This document shows positions 14,388 to 26,638 of a stretch of DNA of 64,000 bases, in pieces. A program made the translations under genes and the position numbers. Numbering within the stretch: the first letter of the stretch is position 1; each line of letters begins with the position of its first letter. The stretch lies in contig BDSL01000002.1 of assembly GCA_003116995.1 (NCBI GenBank), positions 1,076,001 to 1,140,000 of the forward strand. The letters run 5' to 3'. The notes beneath the pieces are model-generated. The model saw only the letters and a list, made by a program, of their open reading frames with translations. It had not been told where the DNA came from and did not search any database. Source of the stretch: Yamagishiella unicocca (lineage: Eukaryota; Chlorophyta; Chlorophyceae; Chlamydomonadales; Volvocaceae).

Positions 14388-16061
14388 GCTTAGCCACTGC
14401 AACTTTACTGGTGCTGCTGCCCGCCGGCAACGCCACCTGATGGCGTATTCACTTTTTCTTTATTGGGCGTGTGCGCAATAACAACTGTGTCACGGTTCCC
14501 ATGTTGTTGCTTGTCCCTCTGGTCAGCCTCGGTGCTTGTCCTGTTATGCTCGGGGGCCCTGTGACGTGAGCTGTGTAGTTGGTTGTAGTTGGCTGGTACC
14601 CATCCAATGTAACAGTACGGGTTCCCATGCGTCTTGGGTGTTAGTTACAGCGGTTACAGCCCTGCACACCGCCTGGCGGCACAGCCCTGCCATCGTTACT
14701 GGCCGTCGAGGCCTCGACCCACAAAGGACTAGGCGCGCGAACGAAAATGGGAGCGTTCACCAGCCTGGCAGTAGCGATGTCGCCGGGCGGCTACGTATGG
14801 CCGATGCCCTAATCTTAATTCCGGTGCCGAGGAGCGCAATGCAGTTGAAAAACCGTGCACCATCTCGACGCCATGCACACTGTAACGCGGGCCGCATTCG
14901 CAATACCATCACAGCCATTACTGGCAACTAACAGTTGCCGCCAACAGCGATCAGTACATATCTTGTCCATTGGAGCATTTTCACAAGACACATTTCCGAC
15001 ATTCGACATTCCAGTCACCTCATCCCTGCCGCACAGCACCTGGACACAGTAGCAACCTGCTGCACGATGCGGCCGCTGACAACGGACCAAACGTCCGTTG
15101 GCGAGTGCCGCAGCACAATAACCGACCCCCCCCGCACCGACCCACCCTCCCTGCCCTCGTTGAGCGACGGGACGGTTGCCGACTCACGTGGGGAGTAGCA
15201 CACCTTGCGCAGGCGCCGCCACCCCTCGTTCACTGAGTTACCTCTCGCCACCAATTCAACCTTACTACGTATGATTGGCGGCCAAGCTCACACTTTCTTG
15301 ATGTACAGGTAGCTGGCCCCTTGTTCTTGTTCTTCTAGCGCTGTACTCACTTTCATACTTCGCACTCACCTCGCCTCGCACACATACGCCCGTCCACAGC
15401 GCCGTCCCTCCCCGGTAAGGCTCTCACGGCACACGGCACGATACAACTCGGCATTTTAAACCTACGCGGTGAACAACGCTTCCCGCCGGACATGTACTAC
15501 GGTAGCCGCTCACTCGTACGCCGCTGCTAGCGTGTCGTTTTGGTTTTGTTCATGCAGCTCTTATCTACTGTCCATTACTGCCGTCACATGGGGGCCCCGC
15601 ACGGAGATGTTGTATGTGCCGCCTCTGCCCACATCACGTTCCGCCCACCGCAATGCGCCTTCCATTAGCATGATCGTAAGCATGACAACCAAAGCACTCC
15701 CACTACCCGCAGCAGCGACACCCGTCGAACCCTCTGTACACCAACCGACCACACCGCATGGCATGAGGACACAGGAGCCAGGACGCCGCCGTCCCCCGAA
15801 GTCTGTCCCCGGGCCGACCGACTCGCATGTCCTATGGTGGGGTGAGCTCGCGAGGTCCCGTTACCACGGCCCGTAGTACCAACCCTGTCCCTCTCCACAG
15901 GTTTTACGTTGCAGTCCCTCTCCTCCACCCTAGACTCCCTCTCCCCTCCCGCTCTTGTCCTCTCTCACTCCCTTCGTCGCCTAGACGCACCCCAGACGCT
16001 CCTTGCCCACTGCCCGCCCCTCCTAGCCGCAGCAACTGATACGCCAATCCCTACAACGTAC

Positions 16062-16066
16062 TTACA
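16062..16066 (-). terminator. Candidate polyadenylation signal TGTAA for DET1
   Basis: Minus-strand TGTAA lies about 250 nt past the DET1 stop. It is a motif and distance call. Confidence 0.45.
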
Positions 16067-16315
16067 GAATAGCCCACTGTAACCGTTACAGCAAAAGTAT
16101 AGCCGAGACGCGCTCGGCACCGTACCAAGACAAGACACGCTCCGCGCTCCGCAAGGTTGGTCGATTTGGTTCCCTCCTCAGCCGCGTGTGATGCACGCCG
16201 TCCCACGTGGGCGCCTGCAATGCCGTCGCGCCCGCCGGCGCAGTCGCCCTGCCGCATCATTGCATGGGCTCCCCCTGCTCCTCCATGCCGCCGACCTCAC
16301 GAGTCAAGAGGGCAT

Positions 16316-18983
16316 CTAAATCCGGAAATTTATGTTCAAGGTGCTCTGCTGGAAGACGCTGAAGACCGTCAGGAGGAACGGCGCGTCCGGGTGGAACAGG
16401 TGCGCCACGTTCCGTGCCAGGCGCCTGTCGCGTACGACCATGGCCTCGTACGGCCCGGGATCCAACCGGAATCCGGCTCGATCCGGGCGGTTTCTGGGCC
16501 TGAAAGAGATGGGCTGCTCCAGGCAGGGCCGCGTGCGAATGTACGGCGAGATTACGCGGTTGTCGTAGTTGTACAACGACGGGTCCAGGTAGGGGCTGCT
16601 GCTGATGCCGCTGCTGCCGCTCATCGGCGGCATCAGCTGCATCAGCTTTCGGGCGCAGCTGGCGCGCTCGGCGGCGGCGGGGGCGCCCTCCGTGGGGGGG
16701 CCACCCGCGCCTGCGGCGGCGGCAGAACCCGCACGATGCCTCAACTTGATTCGTGCGGTCGCGAGGACGTTATCGTACGTAAACCTGCGGCATCACGCGT
16801 AAAGTCACCATTGGGGCACCATCAGTGTCCCGGCCATGGAACCGTCGACGCCCCAGCCCACTCATTCACTCGTCGGCCGCCGCCCCAACATAGGCTCCGC
16901 CTCAGCCCCACTCCGCGCTCATCGCTTCTGCACCTGCAGCCCTCAGCAAGGCCCCAACCCGCTCCGGCGCCCATCCCTCAGCCCTTCCGCCCCCCCTTCC
17001 GCCCGCCCTTCCGGCCGCTCTTCCGGCCGCCCTTCCGGCCGTCGCTCTCACCTGTCCCACAGCGGCAGAGACTCCGTCCACGGTTCCGACATGGCGTACT
17101 TGGCCTCCCGTACGTACGACTCAATCACCCTGTCGCCGGGGCCTGACAGCAGGGCGGCGGGGGGGGGGGGTATTAGAGGAAGGCCGCGAATCCACGGCGG
17201 GGGGGCATTGGCGCTAAAACACTAGCCAGGTCAAGCCGCGACGAGGGGTCGATGCCCCGCAACCTGGAGACCGGCACATCGCGAGCAGGGGTATGGCCAG
17301 CGTAAGAGCATTCGAGGTGCGCCAATACCGTAGGATACCTAACAGGCCCACCTACGGCTTCATTCACGTCTGGCATACCGTGTGTGCGGAGGCTCCGGTC
17401 GCCAGATGCGCGACCCACCCTCCCACCCTCCGGCCCCTGGGCGCGTCGTCGCACGGCGCTTCCTCTCGGAGCACAGACCTCATCTAGGCACACGTGAACG
17501 TCAGACCCCAGCCTTGCTGAACCCCACCCCGCCCCAGCCCGCCTCCCCGCCCGATGCAGCACGCACTCACTGCCTTTGAAGCTGAGCACGCGCGTGGTCT
17601 GCATGTCGAAGAGCATGAAGTACTGCGAGGGAGGCAGGCCTGGCCCGCCGCCCGGGGGCGCCGCTGCGCCGGCCGCGAACGCCGCCACGCCCAGATCCGC
17701 ACCCGCTGGCGTCCGCAAGTCGATGAGCAGCCTGTTCCGGTCCAGGAGAAAGACCTGCGACGCGGAGGCAATGTGAAGCGAGGTCTGGCAGGGTTAGGCA
17801 GGGTCAGGCAGGGTCAGGCAAGTTTGGCAGGACTGAGCAGTGTGGGATTGGAGAAGCACAAGATGAGATACCCGCGACCCGCAGCATGTGCCCTCCCCCG
17901 CCGCACCTTGCGCATGAGCAGCGAGCGGTACGTCTCTATGTGTCGGAAGAGCGTCAGCGCCTCGCGCTGCTGGCGGCGCGGATTGTTGACGTGCATGCGC
18001 AAGCAGTTTCCGTACAGGTGGGCCAGCAGGCGCTGCTTGATGCCAGTCACGCACCCACCGCCCCCCTCCGGCGGGCCGGCGCCCATCCGGCCCTGCGCCA
18101 CCTGGTGCTGGTGCTGTTCCCCATGCAGCTGTGGGTTGAGGGACACCCCTGGCGGCTGCTGCAGCTGGTGCTGCCTGGCATGCCGGGCGAGGGGCTGGTG
18201 CTGTAGCCCCAGGCCGCCCGGCCTGGGTGCAGCCTGCTGGGTGTGGTTGTGGTAAGGAGGAGGCTGTGCGCCCGCCGTGGAGGGGCCGGCCCGCGCCTGG
18301 GGGCCGAAGGCAACCAGGGGCGCCACGGCGCCTCCCAGGCCCTCCCTGGAGCCGTAACCCGGGCCCCCGGATGTCCCCGGCAGGCTACGTCGTGCCATGG
18401 GCTGGCTGGGCCCGCCCTGCGCCGCCAGCTGCTCGTACTGCTGCTGTCGTGCCTGACGTCGTACAGACGCCTGATGCGCCGCTGCCGCCGCCAGGTCCAC
18501 CGCGGCCAATGGCGCGGCGGCGGCAATCGCTGTCGTGGCGTGTTGACTGTCACCCGTGTGCACCGGGGGGTACAGCACAGCGACGGGTGCCGGCAAGGTG
18601 GTCGAGGCTGGGGGCGGCGGCGGTCCGCTGCCGCCGTCAGCAGCCACAGCAGCCGCGGCGGCAGCAGCACCAGTGCTGCCAGCGGGCAATGCCCCTGCAC
18701 CCGCACCCCCAGTGTCCGCACGGTCCGCACCCGCGTTATGGGTAGTCACAACCGCGCCTAAACCTGCGCCCGCGGCCGCGCCGGCTGCTGCTGCCGCCGC
18801 CAAGCCCCGCGCCATGCCGCCATGCCGAGGTGGCAGCGGCGGTGGCGGGGAGTACCCATGTGTAAGAACACCTGCCGTTCTCGACAGCGCCGCCGCCCTG
18901 CCCCTCAAGCCGCCACCTAGCCCCAGCCCACCAGCAGCCATGTGCGGTGACGGCCCTGGGCCCGGCCTGGCGGCGGCGGCGGC

Positions 18984-19017
<34 letters not shown>

Positions 19018-21896
19018 TGGCCGTCAGCTGCCTGCGGGGCCGCTCCGGATGAAGGCATGTTCGCGGGCTGCGGTGCGCTCCCGGGGAGGTGCGGGAACAG
19101 GGGCAGGTCGGTCCCGCGGACTAGGTCGCCGTTGATGCTGCGGCGCAGAGCCGGCAGCGGGGCCAGCAGGGCTTCGTCGGCCGATGGATGGGGAAGACCT
19201 GCGGGTCCGGCGGCCCCAGCATCGCGCATGAGGGCAGGGCGGGCGGGGTGGTAAGGTGCGGGGTGTGTGCGAAAAAGGACGGGTACACTGATATTCCAAC
19301 CGGGTAACGAACACCGCCGGTCGCCACCATTGGCTGCCTCCCATCCACCGTGCAAGGAACACCTCGGACCGGTCGCCATTACAAAACATACACCAGCAAA
19401 TATGCCGTTGTGTTTCTGCTGCTTTCCTCTTCCCCTGGAGTGCCCATGCTCCGAACCACATACCCCCCACCCCACTCACCTGTCAGCGACCCCCGTCCTC
19501 CTGCCTCCCGCTCCTCCCTCCGAGCCCGCAGCCAGCGCTCCTCCGCCTCGCCCGCGGTCCGCAGCACCAGCTCGTCGTCCTCGCGCACGTGCGGCCCCAG
19601 CGTGCGCACCGCCACCACCTCCTCGCCGCCCCGGAGGACCTGCAGCAGGTGGATCGCCTGGCTGCGCAGCTGCGGAGGGGCAGGAGGGGGATGAGGGGCA
19701 GCAGGGGCAGCAGGGGGAGCAGGGGCAGCAGGGGCAGGACTGTGTTCAGGGCCGGCGGGGTTTGATGGTCAGGATAAAAGTAGGATTCGCTTTCGCATGC
19801 GAGCGGGAAACCGCGCAACGTAAAAAGTTCTTCCGCCCCATCCGCCCTCCCAACCCCATCTGCCCATTCAGCCCCATCCGCCCATTCAGCCCCATCCGCC
19901 CTCCCAGCACCTACCGCCAGCACCGCTATGATGTCCTCATGCGCAGCGATGCCCAGGGTGCCGGGCCGCGTCCCCAGGTCCACAAGCTCGCCCTCGAAGC
20001 GGCTGCCGCCCATCCGCACACCATCGGACAGCCGAACCTGCGGGCGGTGGTGGGGTCGGTGCCATGTGGGCAGCGCAGGGGGGTGATGGTGGTGGAAGAG
20101 GGGACAGAACAGGACGGGAGGGAATGGCAAGGCGTGGGGCGCGTCAGCGGGGGGAGGGAGGGGGCTGCCGAGAGGCAGCAGGACGGAGGAGACCAAACAC
20201 GAGTGCAGTGTCGGTCCAATAGTGGTTGAGGTGGGTGCGCTAGCTGGGATGTGCCCATTGCACTTGCTCACCCTGGGATTGCCGCCGCGCTGCCGAGACC
20301 TGTCGGTGGCCCCCTCCGCCTTCCCCCCACAGGGGAACGCAAGCATCCGCATCACAAAGTCACCCTCACCCTCCTCCCTCACCATCACCACCACCACCCT
20401 CCTCCCTCACGGTCACCACCATCACCATCACCCCCACCCTCCCTCACCATCACCACTCCTCGCCCGCCGGCTCACCAGGTGGAGAGTGATGGACTCGGCG
20501 AAGGGCAGCGCCAGGAGCGGGTCTGCCTCCGGCGGCGGCGGCGCGGGCGGCGGCGTGAAGGGCGTATGTGAGGCCAGGAGCAGCAGGCTGCCTCCCCCCA
20601 TGAACAGGACCACGTCACGCGCCAGCACCTCGCCGGAGGGCGCCAGGGGGACCCGGTACAGCAGCTTAAAGAAGCTGCAGTGTACGGAGAAGGGCGCATG
20701 TGGGACAGCACGGCGGTGACCGAGTACGGCAGTAGAGGGGCGGGCTGTCATGGTTTTACGACTGTGTTACGTAGGAAGAAGTAGCCGGGATACTGACATG
20801 GGCGGCTATCAGTGGTTCCGAGGTCGCTTCCTTGGTTTTCTGGGATTTAGATTTCACTCCATAGGCCCTCGTGCACCCTTGGCTCTCGTTTGCTTGGCCC
20901 CGCGGCCCGCCCCCGCCGACGGCGGACCCACCAGCCGAATGACGCCACGAGGGCCGCTAGCTCCACCTCGTCGCGCTCGCCCTGCCAACTGACCCGTGGG
21001 CCGGTGAAGCGGTACACCACCAGCTGGGTGAAGCCGCCGGCGAGGCACACCTGGCAGGGTTTCAGGGCGGGGTGCGGTCATGTGCGTGCATGAGTGGTTC
21101 CGGTCGCGAGATCGACATGTCCTGACGTGTCACTGCATGGTTGCGTGTTAGTATAGGTTGCGTGGAGGCGTGGTCTCGTTGCGAGCAGGCAGGCGCGTCT
21201 CTTGCCCGGTGACTGGTCTGGCCACAAGCCAGGACGTGTGGTGGTGGCGCATCGCCCACGTTTCAAAGGAAAAGCGATGCAGCGCAATAGCATGTATTTG
21301 ACGCCCTATGGTGCGGCTTTTGGAGAGAAGGGGCGGTCCACAACGGCATTGCAGTGCAGCCCGGCAGCGTCGGACCCATACTGATGCCTTACCAGGTATT
21401 GGCCACATGGGGAGAAACGGCATATGTGGGCTTCTGGGATGTCCAGCTGTTGGACCTGGAGGGCGGGTAGGGTTGGGAGTCGTGACGACGCGCGCGTCTT
21501 GTTGGGCGACGAAAGGCCAGGGCAGGCGCGCATGTGGTAAAAGGCCGCTTACCTTGCTGCTTGGGCAAAGACACTGGTAAAATCTCCTGCTTTGACCCGT
21601 CTGTGAGGGAAATTGTGGTGGTGCGCGCGACGACGAGCGCCAGCCGCAAAAACAGCAACAACTCGGTCGACATCAGAGGCCAGCCGTTCGAAACAAAGCG
21701 TACTCAAGTGAAAATGTGCAATATTGCAATGGATCATGCAGGTTACGCGCTTGGCATTGGCGACGAGTGAAGCAATTCTGAATCCCCCGTTACATCTGAG
21801 TCGAAAACCCACAGAACGCACCGCAGTGCCTGGCCGACGGTCTCCAAGCTCCCTTGCCATAAGGGATTTGGAGACATTTGCATTGTTGCCTGACAT
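16316..21896 (-). CDS. DET1: DET1 (de-etiolated 1) homologue with a large low-complexity insertion
   Basis: Eleven exons: 21896-21822, 21600-21553, 21455-21393, 21050-20932, 20674-20476, 20037-19915, 19669-19480, 19198-17907, 17754-17571, 17142-17052, 16784-16316. The phase-consistent total is 950 aa; the exon 4/5 junction is the least certain. Blocks match plant DET1 in order: NVSKSLMARELGDRRPGT, SRRFYQCLCPSSK, DIPEAHICRFSPCGQYL, TQLVVYRFTG, VRLSDGVRMGGSRFEG, SQAIHLLQVLRGG, VREDDELVLRTAGE, KQRLLAHLYGN, VFLLDRNRLLIDL, SPYLDPSLYNYDNRVISPY and the terminus STLNINFRI. DET1 acts with DDB1 and COP10 in CUL4 E3-ligase regulation and represses light responses in plants. Arabidopsis DET1 is about 540 aa. 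The excess is almost all in exon 8, about 400 Ala/Gly/Pro/Gln-rich residues. Confidence 0.93.
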
Positions 21897-23076
21897 GCGT
21901 TCATGAACCTCTCCCTCACGAGCGGCAAACCACTGTCATTTCAGGAAGTCCGATTTGCACCACCATCATGTGGCTGAAAGTACACAGCAATTTACCATGT
22001 GGTGCCAGGTATAGCCGACTTGCGAGTTAGTAAAAACAGGGCGTTAATGTCGATCCAGAACTTAACTCCCAGCTGTACAATTGAGATTGCCGTCCCTTCC
22101 AAAGCATCGCCCGCAACCGGCCCAACAAGGAACCAACGGCTTATTGGAAGAACACTTCTCCCATAGCTTGCAGAGGTAGCAATATATGTCTCACGGTTAG
22201 GTTTCGACCGCTCCCAGTCTGCCACAGCCATTATGCTGCCAAAGCGGACATCCGCCATGATTCGCTGATATTGGCATGGATTGCGGCGCCACTCGGGTGC
22301 TTCAGTTGCTCTGTGTCGTCTGTCGGCCTCCGATGAGCTCTGCAGCTTCTACAACGAGGTCGAGGTGCGGTGCGAACACACAGCCCGCCAGCGGGACGTC
22401 TCCATCATAAAACCGATACTGACCATTCTAAGTGCGCCTGTATATCCGCATGGTAGCGCGGTCTGGGGCGGTAGGGAAGCTGCTCTAACATGCCCGGAGA
22501 GCGCCCGGAGGTTCAGGGCGTGCTAAGCGGCGCAACGCGACGTGCTGCTGCGTGCATTAGTAGCTGCTGGTCCCGTGGTTCCCGTCCATGTTAGGGTTGG
22601 CCTCGAAATGCAAACAGGCGCTCAGTGCCCAGGCACGCGCTGTTAATTTACGAAGGTTCGCGAAAGGCCCGGTTGCCGCCACGGTCACCAGCTACGATCG
22701 CAGTAGCATACGGTCAAAGGCCACCAGCGCTCAAGTACACTGCGCCTTCCCCCTTCCTGCCCCCCCAGCGCCAAGCCCCTCGGACCCGTTTACTCGATGC
22801 CAGTCTTCCGTGCCCTGCCTGTGCCCTGCCTTGTCCTGCCACCAGCGGCCGGTGCCCTGCGACACGTCGCGGGTCCTCACGCCCATCACGAACGCAACCC
22901 AACACGTCCCAGCCTCGCTGCCTGATGCGCCCGCGCACACACCAATACCCCCAGCCAGCCCCAGTGCTCAGCGCCACCCGCATCACTCCTCTCCACCACC
23001 ATGACGCCCCGCACGTCATTACCAGCTCCCCCAACCTCTGCAGCTTCCTCCCCCGCGGCTCACGCTTCCCCGCCCC
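21897..23076. other. Intergenic: DET1 promoter and CDA 3' region
   Basis: About 1.18 kb lies between the DET1 start and the CDA stop, both on the minus strand. No conserved protein is seen in any frame. The right part is very C-rich and resembles UTR or intron sequence. No TATA box or RNA gene was recognised. Confidence 0.45.
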
Positions 23077-26000
23077 TCACGCTAGCGGCAGCACCGTGAG
23101 CCTGGCATCAGGCGCCACAGAGTCGAGCAGCAGGCGGATGTTGGCATCGTGTCGCACATTGGCGCCGGGTCGCTCCGCCAGCACCACCTCCCGGATCTGG
23201 AAAGACGCGCGCCGGGGGGACGGGCAGGGTGGACGGGGAGGGTGGGGGAAGAGCGGCAGTGTTGTGGAGCCAGGGACGGCAGCATCGGACAAGTAAACGC
23301 ACGCCTGGCATCCGATGCCCGTGGGAGCTCTTCGGAATCAGTGAGGTCCAGGGAAGGCAGCATGCCTAATGAGCGAGCAGACAGTCAATCGGTACGGGCG
23401 CACCGGCGGGGGGGGCGTCCGAGGCGCGCCGTACTGCGCCGTGCTGTACGACAGTCGTACCTACCTGGTCGTACGATGGTATCCCGAAGTGCGTGACCGC
23501 GTCCACGACGGCGCTGTGGAAGGGGGACATGGAGGGGTTGAAGGCGGCGCTCTCGATGTAGCCGCCCGAGAAGACCTGCCCGCTGGCGGTGATGAGCGCG
23601 GCGCCCGAGTGGCAGCGGGTGTACGGCGCGTAGCACTGCGTGTACGGCACGTTGGGACGTGTGTTTAGAGGGTGGAACAACTTGCTAGGGTGCTGTGGTG
23701 TAGCGTGCGGCAGCTCGCGGGGAGCTGCGGTAGGCCGACAGGGGCGCCTCGAGGGGTCAAGGCACAAGCCGGAGTGCACCGGTACATCCCCCAACACGCG
23801 GCACGCAGCAGCACTCCATCTTGCCCACCCACCTACCTGCTGCCCGCACACCCACTTTTCCCTGGCTAGATACACCTATTCCTCCTTTGTTGGTGCACCG
23901 GTTTACTTTCCACCCACCTGCTGCGCCTCAGCCAGCGCCTCCGCAGCCGCCCGCTGGAAGTCCTCGTCGCGCCCCCTGGCCGCCACCGTCGCCTCCGCCT
24001 CCGGGTGCCAGGCCACGGGGTTGCTCTGGCGCTCCAGCAGCAACGGAAAGGGCTCGTCCTGCGGTGGTTATCAGTGCCAGTGCCCGTGAGGTGGGAAAAG
24101 CCATCCACTTTCCCTGGTGTGGATGTGTTTATGGCGGTGATGCTGCTCCGTCAGGCACCATAAACAGTCATATCCCGGCATAAGCGCACCCCTGCCTGCG
24201 CATGCGACCCACCTGCAAGTCCGAGGGCCCGAACCGCTCCGGCAGCAGGTCGGACAGGTACTTGGGCTTCGCGTCGGCACCGAATATGTACTCCAGGGAA
24301 TCCTGAGATGAGGGGTTGCAAGGAAGACCCGTGAGTTGAGGGGTGGGGCATTGTGTGGTGAGGTGTACGCGGCCCTGGATGACGTGGGCGACACATGGAT
24401 ACGATGCGCTGGGTGCGGCAGCGGGGGGGCAGGCCAACAGGTGGTTACAGGTAGGCAGGCAGGCTGGCTCTGGGGGACATGCGCGGCGATAAGTGGCGGA
24501 GGAGCGGGGCGCAGGGCTTGCATGTGAAGCCACCCGGGAGCGCCAGGGGGGTGCGGGACCAGCCAGCCAGTCAGCGGCGGCACAGCCTTGTGTTGCAGTG
24601 CCCTCCACGTGCAGATCCGTGGACTGACGCTCATCACCGCCCTACGGCTTCCCGCCGCCAGTGACGCCATGCGACCCGGGCCCGGGCATCCGGACTGCAG
24701 CAGCAGCCTGGATCCCGCCCACCCACCCACCCTACGCTATCCACCCACCGCGTCCTTTATTTCCGCGTAGAACTGCCTGCGAAAAGGGGTGGGTTGCAGC
24801 GGGGCGAGGTGGCGAGACAGGTAGGGGGCCAGGAAGCCACACACACCGGTCGCCAGCCGCCGTGTGCTCAACACATCGACCGACCCGTGTGCTCAACACA
24901 TCGACCGACCCGTGTGCTCAACACATCGATCGATCCGTGTGCTCAACACATTGACCGACCCGTGTGCTCAACACATCGACCGACCCGTGTGCTCAACACA
25001 TCGACCGACCCGTGTGCTCAACACATCGACCGACCCGTGTGCTCAACGCATCGACCGACCCGTGTGCTCAACACATCGACCGACCCGTGTGCTCAACGCA
25101 TCGACCGACCCGTGTGCTCAACACATCGACCGACCCGTGTGCTCAACACATCGACCGACCCGTGTGCTCAACACATCGACCGACCCGTGTGCTCAACGCA
25201 TCGACCGACCCGTGTGCTCAACACATCGACCGACCTGCTTTCGTCGACGGCGCTGTCCCGCCCTACCCTGCCCTTCCACGGGTTTCCCTCGAACCCTGCC
25301 CTTCCACCCTGTCCTTCTACACCCGTATGCCGCGCTGACTCCCGCCTCGCCCCTCCCCACCAGCCCCCCAGGCAGCGCCCTTTGCAGGTCGCCCCTTTCC
25401 TACACATCCTTCATCCAGATGCTCCAGGCCTCGCGGTTGGACCCCTAGATATGCACCGCGCCGCCCGGCACTACCGGCTGCCCACCGCTTAACATCAAGC
25501 ATGCTTTACATCAGCCGCGCTTTATAGCAACGCCAATACGCAGCAGGACGCGCACCTGCAGTGCCCGCAGGGCGCTGCGGAGACGGCCAGCGCCTGGATG
25601 GACGTTTCGCCGTTGTGAAGGCAGTTGACCAACAGACACTGCTCCGCGTGGATCTGGCGGTTGGAAGTGAGCGGGAGGGGCACGGTGGTGGGGACCGCTG
25701 TCGGGAGCGGGTGGGGGGTTGCAAGGAAAACCCGTGTACGAAGAAAAACCCGTTTTTGGGGGGGGGAGCGTGCCACCAGGCCTCTACGAAGCTCCAACCG
25801 CTGGTGGTAGCGCAGGAGGCGTGGGCGTCCATACCGGTATCTGTGCTATGACACCCTTTTTTTTGCGGTGCCCCGCGGCCCCTGGGGCACCGGAAGCCGT
25901 CCCAGGTGACGACCCAGGGGCCGCCCGCCCGCCACCCACCGAGTTATTAAGTGGGGCACGGGGGAACTCAATATTGACACCCACGTACACGTTGCCCGAG

Positions 26001-26638
26001 CCACCCAGCGCCACCGACCTGCGGAATGGGTTGGCGAGAGAGGCCCGGGCGGCATGCAGGTCGGCCAATAGATGGTGGCAAGGAGTTGGTGCCATGGATG
26101 CAGCTGGAGGGAGAATAGGCCCTTGCACGGGGAGTGAGCCCAAGGAAGGGGGCCTGATGGGAGGGGCGGTGTGTGGATCGTGCGGTGGCTGTTGGGAGTC
26201 CGTTGGCGGACACGTCAAAAGTGAGACTCGGGCTGGGGGAAGGGGTAGGCGCCCCTCCTCTCACACTTACCCGACGTAAAAGCCCGAAATAGGGGGCCGG
26301 GCTAACTTTGACGCGGGAGTGATGAGCGAAAATAGCAGCTCCTCGAGCGTATTGCCACTGCTTGCGAGCAACTGCCGCACCTCCTCCGCTGGAATTGTGA
26401 AGCGTCCCTTGAGCGGGCTGGTGTCATTGTCATGTGCTTCTTGCGATGAACAGCATGGCTGTCTCGCAACAGACGCGGCATCAGGCCTGGCAGCCCGTCG
26501 ACCCACGAGAATTGCGCGCGATTGCGCTGGACGTTGCACCCTGCATCATAGGACTTGCATCAGCGCTGAAGATCACTTCCAGTAATCGAATATATACTTG
26601 TTTGCGTACCTGTTTGTGCAGGACATCCTTATTGGCAT
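23077..26638 (-). CDS. CDA: Cytidine deaminase, two-domain plant/enterobacterial type
   Basis: Exons: 26638-26610, 26540-26271, 26018-25940, 25653-25556, 24776-24749, an unresolved bridging exon near 24580-24690, 24302-24213, 24058-23918, 23635-23465, 23196-23077. All stated junctions are phase-consistent. N-terminal catalytic domain: FTIPAEEVRQLLASSG, SKLARPPISGFYVG, GGSGNVYVGVNIEFP, IHAEQCLLVN (zinc ligand and catalytic Glu) and VSAAPCGHCRQFY (PCxxC zinc site). The pseudo-domain follows: LSDLLPERFGPSDL, YAPYTRCHSGAALIT, GGYIESAAFNPSM and a C-terminal REVVLAERPG block. The family deaminates cytidine and deoxycytidine to (d)uridine in pyrimidine salvage. The proposed first exon (MPIRMSCTNR) plus a long Arg/Ser/Ala leader, about 45 aa before the domain, looks like an organelle presequence; that is inference. 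Confidence 0.9.
24861..25235. repeat. 25-bp minisatellite, 15 copies, inside a CDA intron
   Basis: Fifteen head-to-tail copies of a 25-bp unit (starting CGTGTGCTCAACACATCGAC) fill 375 bp of the intron between CDA exons ending at 25556 and starting at 24776. Copies differ by single substitutions: GATCGATC in copy 3, TTGACC in copy 4, ACGCATCG in several. Because 25 is not a multiple of 3 and the unit lacks stops on the plus strand, the array is open in all three plus frames. That explains the long spurious frames there. Confidence 0.97.

Larger units (their letters stand above)
13962..16315. other. Convergent intergenic region, TRAPPC2 / DET1 (2.35 kb)
   Basis: TRAPPC2 probably ends near TGTAA 14383, and DET1 near TTACA 16062 (TGTAA on its strand). 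That leaves about 1.65 kb without a recognised gene. Several open frames of 60-135 codons exist on both strands, but none resembles a known family or shows a convincing splice series. No tRNA or rRNA is seen. Confidence 0.5.

Noticed and set aside
13962..16062. Hidden protein gene between TRAPPC2 and DET1
   Set aside because: Several 80-135 codon frames exist on both strands, but none shows conserved motifs or phase-compatible exon chains.
17173..17718. Single long exon for the DET1 region 17173-17718
   Set aside because: The frame continues past a good donor after SFKGS-coding sequence. Splicing to 17142-17052 restores the DET1 alignment, so the left part is intron.
16671..21896. Functional clustering of DET1, chlorophyllase and the ABC1K kinase as a light/pigment system
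   Set aside because: The genes are tens of kilobases apart, separated by unrelated genes, on different strands and without shared promoters. Proximity alone does not support a system.
24861..25235. CRISPR array
   Set aside because: The repeats are directly adjacent without unique spacers, and the DNA is eukaryotic nuclear. It is a minisatellite.
24794..25492. Long plus-strand open frames (up to 232 codons) through the CDA minisatellite
   Set aside because: They are read-throughs of a 25-bp repeat lacking stops, present in three frames and lying in an intron of a well-supported minus-strand gene.
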